DNA from: DTYU01 sp040756575
GTDB taxonomy: Bacteria > Bacillota > Desulfotomaculia > Desulfotomaculales > Ammonificaceae
Direction of reading: 5' to 3'
Length of the DNA stretch: 64,000 bases
Assembly: GCA_040756575.1 (NCBI GenBank)
Contig: JBFLYP010000004.1
Span: forward strand, 1-64,000
The notes under the pieces were generated by a model. It did no database searches, was not told the DNA's origin, and saw nothing but the letters and a program-made list of their open reading frames with translations. A program made the translations under genes and the position numbers. Of the stretch, positions 1-6,947 are shown piece after piece; the stretch's first letter is position 1, and every line of letters begins with the position of its first letter.

Positions 1-183
1 ATCGGGCTTATCTGGCTGGTCCTCACAGTCGCGTTCGAGTTCGGCTTCGGACATTTCGTAATGGGGCATTCCTGGAGCAGGCTGCTGCACGACTACAACC
101 TGCTGAAAGGTCGCCTGTGGGTGCTGGTTCTGCTTTGGGTGGCTATCGCTCCTTACGTCTTTTACCGGCTATCCGAGTTTTAG
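1..183 (+). CDS. C-terminal fragment of an integral membrane protein (cut by window start)
   Basis: Frame 1 is open from the first base to a TAG at 181-183 and encodes 60 residues. Two hydrophobic stretches, beginning IGLIWLVLTVAFEFGFG and VLVLLWVAIAPYVFY, flank a short polar loop (HSWSRLLHDYNLLKG), so the fragment looks like the last two membrane helices of a larger protein. A hairpin follows directly after the stop. I do not recognise a family with confidence. The function is unknown and the start lies outside the window. Confidence 0.6.
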   Translation: MGLIWLVLTVAFEFGFGHFVMGHSWSRLLHDYNLLKGRLWVLVLLWVAIAPYVFYRLSEF

Positions 184-190
184 TATTAGT

Positions 191-220
191 GGAAAAACGG
201 CAATCGTCTTGCCGTTTTCC
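191..220 (+). terminator. Hairpin terminator after the first gene
   Basis: GGAAAAACGGCAA and TTGCCGTTTTCC pair around a TCGTC loop directly after the stop at 183. The 3' arm carries a TTTT run but no long U tract follows, so this is a probable rather than certain intrinsic terminator. Confidence 0.5.
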
Positions 221-322
221 TCAACGGGCGTCTGTAATAGATGTGAATGATACCCAAGAAAGGCCACCGGTATGGTTTCCGGTAGCGTCAGTAATGATTG
301 GGTCAAGGGCTAAAAGGAACCG

Positions 323-1177
323 GTGCTCTACAGCGAGATCTTTTGGAGGTCCTTTGCTTCAAGGAGGAAACCTGAACTGCGGTACTTTAAATGGTCGGCG
401 GTTTTGCTTGGATGTTTGCTGTCAGCCCTATACCTGTATGCGGAGATTCACACTGTGGTAGTTAGGCAGTATACGGTGCGTGTAGCCAGACTTCCGTCCG
501 GCTTCAACGGGTTTACGATCCTGCACCTGAGCGATTTGCACGGCAAGGAATTCGGCAGGAATCAGGAAAAGTTGGCGGGGCTGATTAAGGAGCAGGAATA
601 CGACCTGGTGGCAATCACCGGGGACCTGGTCAACAAGTACGATCCCAGGAACGAACCGGTAGCCCGGCTGCTGGAACGCTTAAAGGGTAAGCCGGTTTAC
701 TTCGTGCCGGGTAACCACGACTGGTGGACAAGTTTTCAGACCAAGAAGATATTGCGGAAGTACGGCGTTCATATTCTAATCAACGATGCCAAAAAGGTGA
801 CGCGGGGCGGCCGGCACATCTGGGTGGTCGGCGTAGACGACCCCTACATCAAAAGGGACCGCCTGGATGCGGCGCTCCGGGGAGTGACAAACGCGGCGCC
901 GGTAATATTGCTGGCCCACGCGCCGAACATCTTTCCGGAGGCGATTGAACGTAAGATTGACCTGGTGCTGGCCGGACACACCCATGGCGGCCAGATACGG
1001 CTTCCTTTCATCGGAGCGGTTACCGTCCCGGGCCAGGGGTGGTTCCCGGAGTGGGACTACGGGGTCTTCCGGTCGGGCGGGACGACCATGATCATCAGCG
1101 GCGGGTTGGGCGAGAGCGGGCTGCCCGTGCGGTTCAACAGCAAGCCGGAGATCGTGCTGGTAACCCTGGTTCCGTGA
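323..1177 (+). CDS. Metallophosphoesterase, YkuE-like
   Basis: A 284-residue calcineurin-like phosphoesterase. The binuclear-metal signatures are all present in order: DLH near residue 70 (HLSDLHGKEFG), GD (ITGDLVN), GNHD (FVPGNHDWW) near 135, and GHTHGGQ near 220. A hydrophobic segment at residues 25-45 suggests membrane anchoring, as in Bacillus YkuE, with the catalytic domain probably outside the membrane. The start is GTG at 323 behind an AAAAGGA box. The substrate cannot be read from sequence; relatives act on phosphate esters or UDP-linked lipids. The 3' end overlaps the convergent penicillin-binding protein gene by about 120 bp. Confidence 0.85.
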   Translation: MLYSEIFWRSFASRRKPELRYFKWSAVLLGCLLSALYLYAEIHTVVVRQYTVRVARLPSGFNGFTILHLSDLHGKEFGRNQEKLAGLIKEQEYDLVAITGDLVNKYDPRNEPVARLLERLKGKPVYFVPGNHDWWTSFQTKKILRKYGVHILINDAKKVTRGGRHIWVVGVDDPYIKRDRLDAALRGVTNAAPVILLAHAPNIFPEAIERKIDLVLAGHTHGGQIRLPFIGAVTVPGQGWFPEWDYGVFRSGGTTMIISGGLGESGLPVRFNSKPEIVLVTLVP

Positions 1178-3369
1178 AGCGGTTGAGATAGGCGGGGAAA
1201 AGGCGGCGGCAAAGGCAGTGTGTCAGGCGGCAAATCCGGAGGCGCCTGTGAGGGCGAACGCTGACCTGCCGGGGCTTCCTGCGCGCGAGGCGTTTGTGGC
1301 TGCGGTTCTACAGGCGGCGCCGGCTGCTCCGCCGGACCGGATGAAGGCGCGCTTTCACCATACGTATGCCCATAAACCGTGGGAGCCGTCTCCTTCCCGT
1401 AAACTGCAGGGACGGACGGCTGGTCCTCTCCGTAAACTGCAGGGACGGACGGCTGGTCCTCTCCGTAAACCGTGGGGACCGGCGGTTGGGGTAGCTGTGG
1501 CGGCGGAACTTCGTTGATATCCAGCGCTTTCAGAATTATCCGCCGCCACAGCCGCGCACAGTACTTGCCGCCGTAAGCGCGGGGCATCGGCCGAGGCTGA
1601 TCCCAACCCATCCACACAACCCCGACCATCTTCGGTACCCAGCCGCAAAACCAGATGTCCTTGCCTTCGTCGGAGGTGCCGGTTTTGCCGGCAGCGAGGG
1701 TGCCGATACGAGCGCCTGTCCCGGTTCCGTACCGGACAGCCGCCCGGAGCATTTCCGAGAGCGCCTGTGCCGTTTCCCGCCGCATTGCCCGTTGACGCAC
1801 CGGCCACACCTCTTCCAGGAGGGTGCCGTTAGACTGTAAAATACGGGTGACGGCCACCGGCCGGATGTACTCACCGCCGTTGGCAAAGGCCGCATATGCC
1901 GCCGCCATTTGAAGTGGCGTTACCCCTTCGTGTAAGCCGCCGAGCGCCGCACTCAAACCTTCTTGGGCCGGGTCGATCCGAATCCCGAGTTTACGGGCGA
2001 AAGCCGCCGCACGGTCCAGCCCCACTCGGTCCAAAAGTTTTACCGCTACCACGTTGACCGAGTAAGCCAGAGCATCCTGGAGGGTTATCCTTCCCCGGTA
2101 CCGCCCGTCGTAGTTCTTGGGCGCATAAGAGCCGAAGCGTACCGGCTCGTCTTGAACCGTTGTCCGCGGGGTCATCCCCAAAAACTCAATCGCCGGCCCA
2201 TACGCGATAATCGGTTTAAACGCCGAACCCGGCTGCCGCCGTGCTTGAACCGCCCGGTTAAGCTGCCGGTTTACAACGTGCTCTCGCCCTCCCACAAGAG
2301 CACGAATGCTTCCGGAAAAGGGGTCGAGGAGCACTACCGCCGCTTGCGGTTGCAGAAGGCCGTGTACATCGCGAACCGATGCTGGAAAGTTCTTCTTGTT
2401 CCGTACCTCTTCCTCGGCAGCCCGCTGCGCCCGAACGTCGAGTGTGGTATAGATCTTAAGCCCGCCTCGAAAAAGAGCGGAGCCGCCGTATTTTTCCTCC
2501 AACGTCGCAATCACGTAGTCCGTAAAGTCGGGATAGGGATAATCCGTCCGGGGGGCCAGACCACGCTTGAGGTGAAGCGGCTCCGTTTCGGCCTGCCGTT
2601 TCTGTTCCGGGGTAATGAAGCGGCAGAGCAGCATCTGCTCCAAAACAGTATTACGCCTGTCAACTGCTGCTTCAGGATTTCGGTAAGGGTTAAAGTAACT
2701 GGGCGCCTGCACCAGACCAGCTAAAAGAGCCGCCTCGCTCAGAGTTAATTCAGGTACGTTTTTGTCAAAATAGGTACGTGCCGCCGCTCCGATTCCCCAT
2801 GCCCCCTCCCCGAAATAAATCCTGTTAAGGTAAAGGGAAAGGATTTCGTCCTTGGTATAGTGGCGCTCAAGTTGTACCGCTAAGAAAACCTCCTGGATCT
2901 TACGTTTCAGCGTTTGCCCGGGAACCAAAAATGCGTTTTTTGCTAATTGCTGGGTAATGGTACTGCCGCCCTGAACGATCTTCCCCTGGATAAGGTTGTT
3001 CCACGCCGCCCGCAGAATCCCCCGCGGGTCAACGCCCCAGTGCTGGTAAAAGCGGTTGTCCTCGGCGGCAATAAAAGCTTGTTTGACTGTGAGGGTAAGC
3101 TCTTTTTGCGGCACAGGAATATAATTCCTTCCGCCCAGGGTGGCAAAAGGCGTCCCGTCAGCAGCATAAAGGGTGCTGGGGGCGCCGATTTGCAAGTTAT
3201 CCATCTGCCAGGGCGGCAGATCCCGAATCGCTGCATAGACATCCCAACCGCCCGCCGCCATGATAAGAAGACAGAAACCGAGTCCGAGCGCCAGGAGTAC
3301 CCGGCGGAGGATAAATCTCCCGGCACCGCGCTTCCTTTCCTTTTTGATTAACCGGTCAGGGCCATTCAT
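1057..3369 (-). CDS. Class A penicillin-binding protein 1A (transglycosylase/transpeptidase)
   Basis: A 770-residue bifunctional peptidoglycan synthase. There is one N-terminal membrane helix (about residues 20-45). The GT51 glycosyltransferase domain has EDNRFYQHWGVD and GGSTITQQLAKN. The transpeptidase domain has the SxxK nucleophile motif (GSAFK), SVN and KTGT. The last ~130 residues are a proline-rich tail with repeated VYGEDQPSVPA units encoded by a 33-bp tandem repeat, and probably lie outside the cell. It builds and crosslinks glycan strands at the outer face of the membrane. The gene converges on the metallophosphoesterase and overlaps its end, so the extreme C-terminus beyond the proline-rich tail may be poorly conserved. 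Confidence 0.93.
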   Translation of the reverse strand: MNGPDRLIKKERKRGAGRFILRRVLLALGLGFCLLIMAAGGWDVYAAIRDLPPWQMDNLQIGAPSTLYAADGTPFATLGGRNYIPVPQKELTLTVKQAFIAAEDNRFYQHWGVDPRGILRAAWNNLIQGKIVQGGSTITQQLAKNAFLVPGQTLKRKIQEVFLAVQLERHYTKDEILSLYLNRIYFGEGAWGIGAAARTYFDKNVPELTLSEAALLAGLVQAPSYFNPYRNPEAAVDRRNTVLEQMLLCRFITPEQKRQAETEPLHLKRGLAPRTDYPYPDFTDYVIATLEEKYGGSALFRGGLKIYTTLDVRAQRAAEEEVRNKKNFPASVRDVHGLLQPQAAVVLLDPFSGSIRALVGGREHVVNRQLNRAVQARRQPGSAFKPIIAYGPAIEFLGMTPRTTVQDEPVRFGSYAPKNYDGRYRGRITLQDALAYSVNVVAVKLLDRVGLDRAAAFARKLGIRIDPAQEGLSAALGGLHEGVTPLQMAAAYAAFANGGEYIRPVAVTRILQSNGTLLEEVWPVRQRAMRRETAQALSEMLRAAVRYGTGTGARIGTLAAGKTGTSDEGKDIWFCGWVPKMVGVVWMGWDQPRPMPRAYGGKYCARLWRRIILKALDINEVPPPQLPQPPVPTVYGEDQPSVPAVYGEDQPSVPAVYGKETAPTVYGHTYGESAPSSGPAEQPAPPVEPQPQTPRAQEAPAGQRSPSQAPPDLPPDTLPLPPPFPRLSQPLHGTRVTSTISGLLLNRTGSPLSPNPPLMIMVVPPDRKTP
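1398..1470. repeat. 33-bp tandem repeat in the PBP1A tail
   Basis: CGTAAACTGCAGGGACGGAC recurs with exact 33-bp periodicity at 1398 and 1431, and a diverged third unit begins at 1464 (CGTAAACCG). It encodes the repeated VYGEDQPSVPA units of PBP1A. The unit length keeps the reading frame, so copy number can vary without breaking the gene. Confidence 0.85.
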
Positions 3370-3981
3370 TGCTATCGAGTCTTCAAGCCTTTTTTTAAAA
3401 TATGCGGCGAAGCAGGTTTAATTCTTTGAACATGCCACCGTTCTCTTTTTCCCGCCGAATAAGAGGGTCTACAGCCGGCAGACGGGTACGGTCCATAATG
3501 CTGGGCTTATCGGTTCTCTAAGCAGCTTTTAGTCTTGCGTTATTCCTTATAATTCCCCTCGTTCTGTTTGTTTCCTGCTGTCTGATTACGGATTGCCCGG
3601 CAGGCACTCGCGTCAGCCGCCTGTTTATTACAAGCAAGTGGCGGAGGTTGCCGGGATTTCAGAGAAGCTGGCAGGCGGGACGGACCGGGCCAAAGCGTCA
3701 GCTTTAAATTGGGCGCGGGCCGGGGCAGCGCCGACCTGCGGGTTAATGCCGGCACGATAATCATTACGGTACACTGAAGCAGACCGGAACGAGGCAAAAG
3801 GCACTGTCTCCTGCTCCGAGCAAGGCTTTCTACCGGGAGACAAAAGAACAAGGGCCTGAGGCAGCCCGCCGATAGAACGGGCCGCCTGAGGCCAACCGCG
3901 CATCAAAACTTTTTCGGAGAAAGTAATTGCGACCCCCGCATCTAAATTTTTCGGGCGACGCACGGTCGCCGCTTAGACGCC
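3370..3981. other. Gene-free interval upstream of PBP1A
   Basis: This 612-bp stretch holds only short overlapping frames on the minus strand with unconvincing composition and no ribosome-binding sites. The PBP1A promoter probably lies near 3370-3450, but I could not assign -35/-10 boxes. I see no clear repeat or RNA structure. Confidence 0.4.
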
Positions 3982-4197
3982 TCATGTTCCGCCAAACCCT
4001 ACGGTCACCTTATCGCCCTCGACTATAACCGGAACCGCTCTGCGCCCGGCAGAGTACTCAAGCATTTGCTTCATGGCGTCGGGGTTCTTTTTCACGTCCA
4101 GATAGCGATGGGCAACTCCCTGTTTGGCGAAAGATTCGACGGCAGCCTTGGTATACGGTCACCCCTCTTTTCCGAAGATCAGAACCTCCCGGGGCAC
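3982..4197 (-). CDS. Glutaredoxin-like selenoprotein (Uxx-star type), with in-frame UGA as Sec
   Basis: Reading GTG at 4197-4195 (preceded by AAGGAGG, about 8 nt spacing) gives 71 residues if the TGA at 4159-4161 is decoded as selenocysteine: VPREVLIFGKEG-U-PYTKAA and so on. The U-P-Y-T site sits exactly where glutaredoxins have C-P-Y-C, after a beta strand. The rest follows the glutaredoxin order, with a helix, RYLDVKKNPDAMKQM and the cis-proline strand AVPVIVEGDKV. Glutaredoxin-like (seleno)proteins with a UxxT/UxxS site are a known family. A stop-limited gene caller would miss or truncate it. It probably acts in cytoplasmic thiol/selenol redox reactions; the partner is unknown. I could not find a convincing SECIS hairpin by eye. 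Confidence 0.82.
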
Positions 4198-4531
4198 TGG
4201 TCTTTCCCTCCTTCCTTTTCCGCTTTTTAGTAAATATTATCATGATACCGTACCAGACAAAAGTCCGAGGTGGCCGAACGATTCATCCTTGCCAAGAGTT
4301 TTGGGGGTATACACCGAAATCTATACATAGGTAGCATCAATACTTACCTTACTTAAAAGAAAGAGCAAAACTGTCTGTAAACAGTGGAATTTATCGACAC
4401 TTCTCGTGTCGAAATCGAATTGGTACAATATAAGTGATAATAGCGACAGAGTAATAGCTGTTTTTGCAGGATAATGTAAAAGCGTACGCAATGAAGTATA
4501 GTCGATAATTACATCGGAGGAGGGCTGGAAG
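4198..4531. other. Divergent intergenic region with a perfect palindrome
   Basis: No gene is seen. A perfect inverted repeat TCGACAC-TTCTC-GTGTCGA lies at 4394-4412, upstream of the lipoprotein gene. It could be an operator or a short hairpin. A TACAAT at 4424-4429 is a possible -10 box without a good -35. Confidence 0.4.
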
Positions 4532-5383
4532 ATGAAATGCCGCTTGACCATCGCATTATTTGTAGTTCTTGTTGCAGCAGTTTTGACTCTCCTGAGTGGT
4601 TGCTGGCAAAAGCAGAACCGGCTGGGTACAGCCCCGCAGGAAGAACCAAAAAACAAGCCTGTCGTATTTGAGAATACTTTAAAAGCCACTAAAATCGGGA
4701 GGACAGGGCAAGGCACCGGTTACGTCGACTTGAACGGCGATGGCGTCGTAGATACAATACGGTTCACCTGCCGGGAGGAAGGAGGGGACTTCACTCTGTA
4801 TGTGAACGACGCCTTTGTTATCGGTGAAGGCGAAAACCTTGACGGATACTGTAAGGTGGTGGATATTGATGCCAATGACAGCTTCAAAGAGATATCCGTC
4901 GGTGAAACAGGCCGGGACGACGGCTACTCTGTGGCGTTTTATTATTACAACGGCGAGCGCGTGATCCCGATGGGGAAAATAGAAGGTTCGGAATCTGCCG
5001 ATGTTCTTAAGACAGACGGCTCCGGGATAGTTGCTACGAAGACCAGGGGGAAAACGCTGCACACCTGGTTCTACCCCGACTTTTACAGACTGTCGGACGC
5101 TCACCTTTTAGAGAGGATTCCCCAGGAGCTTTATGAGATGAACCACAAGGTAAGGGTGGTTAAGGAGTTTAAACTGCAAAAGTCACGCACTGACCCCGAA
5201 ACGGCCGTTGTGCTGCAGCCGGGGGAAGAGGCTGTTATCCTGGCGAGCGACGACAAGGAGTGGTGTTTGGTACAGAACTCGAGAGGAGTAAAGGGATGGT
5301 TCTCGTTTGAGAAGTATGATATCATCAAAGGGACAAAGATGAGCATCAGGGATGTTTTTGAAGGGTTGCGCTATACTGATTAG
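4532..5383 (+). CDS. Putative lipoprotein with C-terminal SH3-like segment
   Basis: 283 residues starting at ATG 4532 behind CGGAGGAGGG. The N-terminus is a lipoprotein signal peptide ending in the lipobox LLSGC (Cys24), so the protein is probably anchored on the outer face of the membrane. Residues 65-130 contain DLNGDGVVD and a second Asp/Asn-rich turn (DIDANDS), resembling calcium-binding FG-GAP/VCBS-like turns. Residues ~225-265 (GEEAVILASDDKEWCLVQ, GVKGWFS) resemble a bacterial SH3 domain. The function is unknown; a cell-surface binding role fits. Confidence 0.7.
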   Translation: MKCRLTIALFVVLVAAVLTLLSGCWQKQNRLGTAPQEEPKNKPVVFENTLKATKIGRTGQGTGYVDLNGDGVVDTIRFTCREEGGDFTLYVNDAFVIGEGENLDGYCKVVDIDANDSFKEISVGETGRDDGYSVAFYYYNGERVIPMGKIEGSESADVLKTDGSGIVATKTRGKTLHTWFYPDFYRLSDAHLLERIPQELYEMNHKVRVVKEFKLQKSRTDPETAVVLQPGEEAVILASDDKEWCLVQNSRGVKGWFSFEKYDIIKGTKMSIRDVFEGLRYTD

Positions 5384-5455
5384 AATAAGTTAAAAAACGG
5401 GTTGGTTTTCCGGTGGGCTGATCTCCTGAGAAACAACCGGCGGGGCGGTGACAGC

Positions 5456-5944
5456 GTGGCGGAAATAGTGTACAAGCCCATAGGAGTAATCCATTCGCCT
5501 TTTAAAGAAACCAAGGGCATGCCTGTCCAACCTGCCGGCGCGAGTGGTGTTGCCGGTACGGTGGTGTTGGAGCCGGATTACATAGCGGGTCTTAAGGACA
5601 TCGAAGGGTTTTCGCATATCTTCCTGATTTACCATTTTCACCTATGTAAAGGCTTCTCCCTGACCGTGAAGCCCTTTCTGGACCATAGTGTGCGCGGGCT
5701 GTTTGCCACGAGAGCCCCCGGACGCCCGAATTCGATCGGGATTTCCATTGTAAGACTGGTGAAGGTGGAGGGCAACACCCTTTCCGTCGAGGATATCGAT
5801 GTAGTTGACGGCACGCCTCTCTTAGACATCAAACCGTATGTTCCTGAGTTCGACGCCGTGAAAGCCGAGCGGGTGGGCTGGCTTTCCGGGAAGGCGGACC
5901 AAATCCGCGCGGTGCGGGCGGACGAACGATTTTGGACGCCCTAA
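5456..5944 (+). CDS. trmO: tRNA (N6-threonylcarbamoyladenosine-N6)-methyltransferase TrmO
   Basis: 162 residues of the TrmO/TsaA/YaeB family, which methylates t6A37 of certain tRNAs with SAM. Family features seen are YKPIGVIHSPFKE at the N-terminus, FSHIFLIYHFH, the signature FATRAPGRPNSIGIS and LDIKPYVPEFD. The start is taken as GTG 5456 (VAEIVYKPIGV) behind GGCGGTGA, because the frame upstream is unlike the family. The t6A synthesis genes tsaE/B/D lie elsewhere in this window, at 32-35 kb. Confidence 0.88.
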   Translation: MAEIVYKPIGVIHSPFKETKGMPVQPAGASGVAGTVVLEPDYIAGLKDIEGFSHIFLIYHFHLCKGFSLTVKPFLDHSVRGLFATRAPGRPNSIGISIVRLVKVEGNTLSVEDIDVVDGTPLLDIKPYVPEFDAVKAERVGWLSGKADQIRAVRADERFWTP

Positions 5945-5974
5945 CTCACACGTCTGGCTTGACCGGAAGGAGTC

Positions 5975-6298
5975 ATGAGCTGGTTATACTTGTTCTTGGC
6001 CATAGTCTTTGAAGTATCGGGTACCACATCAATGAAGATATCCTGTGGCTTCACAAGATTGATACCCTCGTTGTTAATCTTCTTGTTCTACGGATTCAGC
6101 CTGGTCTTTCTGACGCTGGCCCTGAAGAGGATCGATGTAGGCACCGCTTATGCCGTATGGTCCGGTATGGGTACCGCGCTTATCGCAACGGTCGGGATAC
6201 TGTGGTTCAGGGAACCGGTAACCGCCTCGAAGGTTGCTTTTCTCGGGATGATCGTGGTCGGTGTGGTTGGTTTGCATTTTGCCGGAAACGTTCACTGA
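5975..6298 (+). CDS. Small multidrug resistance (SMR) family transporter
   Basis: 107 residues with four predicted membrane helices. The conserved membrane glutamate (Glu13 in LAIVFEVSGTTSMK), equivalent to EmrE Glu14, is present, as are the helix-3 motif GTAYAVWSGMGT and the helix-4 pattern. It probably forms a dimeric proton-coupled antiporter in the cytoplasmic membrane for cationic drugs or guanidinium compounds. The start is ATG 5975 behind GGAAGGAG. The HD-domain gene starts 21 bp downstream, suggesting co-transcription. Confidence 0.88.
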   Translation: MSWLYLFLAIVFEVSGTTSMKISCGFTRLIPSLLIFLFYGFSLVFLTLALKRIDVGTAYAVWSGMGTALIATVGILWFREPVTASKVAFLGMIVVGVVGLHFAGNVH

Positions 6299-6318
6299 AC
6301 GAAGAAGGTGTTTTTGCC

Positions 6319-6888
6319 GTGCGGCGGATCGATCCGTTAGCGATTATAGAAAAATATTATGATCCAGGATCGGAACTGCATGACATCCTGGTTGCGCACA
6401 GCAGGATGGTGGCTGACAAGGCCCTTCAGGTGGCGCGCGCGGTCAAACGCCTCAATCCCGACCTTAAGTTTATTGAAGAAGCCGCAATGCTTCACGATAT
6501 CGGCATATTCCGCGTCAACTTTCCGGAAATCGGCTGTCAAGGCGCCTCGCCCTATATATGTCACGGGATCTTGGGCCGGGAGATACTTGAACAAGAGGGG
6601 CTTCTGAGGCATGCGCTTGTCTGTGAGCGGCACATCGGCACCGGAATTACACAAGCGGACGTTGAAAAACGCAATCTTCCCCTCCCGAAAAGGGACATGG
6701 TCCCCGTTTCTATTGAGGAACAGATTATCTGCTTCGCCGATAAATTTTTCTCAAAGGACAAGGACAGCTTGTTTACGGAGAAGTCAATCGACCAGATAAA
6801 AGCGGGTCTCGCCGCCTTAGGTGCTGGAAATGTAAGGAAATTCGAGGAATGGATTACCCTTTTTTGTCTTGACACTGGCTCATTTTAA
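6319..6888 (+). CDS. HD-domain protein (putative metal-dependent phosphohydrolase)
   Basis: 189 residues from GTG 6319 (RBS AGAAGG), chosen because the longer frame overlaps the SMR gene. The HD-type residues are visible: His in VAHSRMVADK, the HD doublet in AAMLHDIGIF, a His in CERHIGTGI and the Asp in CFADKFFSKD. The spacing matches small stand-alone HD hydrolases related to tRNA 2',3'-cyclic phosphodiesterase/nucleotidase proteins. The substrate is unknown. Confidence 0.75.
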   Translation: MRRIDPLAIIEKYYDPGSELHDILVAHSRMVADKALQVARAVKRLNPDLKFIEEAAMLHDIGIFRVNFPEIGCQGASPYICHGILGREILEQEGLLRHALVCERHIGTGITQADVEKRNLPLPKRDMVPVSIEEQIICFADKFFSKDKDSLFTEKSIDQIKAGLAALGAGNVRKFEEWITLFCLDTGSF

Positions 6889-6947
6889 ACTTATGATAAA
6901 AAAAAATCCCCGCTAATCCCACACGAAAAAGCAGAGGAGAGTATGGA

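Noticed and set aside
1963..2724. 253-codon plus-strand frame
   Set aside because: Entirely antisense to the well-supported PBP1A coding region.
3540..3963. Open frames on the minus strand upstream of PBP1A
   Set aside because: Overlapping low-quality frames without ribosome-binding sites or recognisable protein features.
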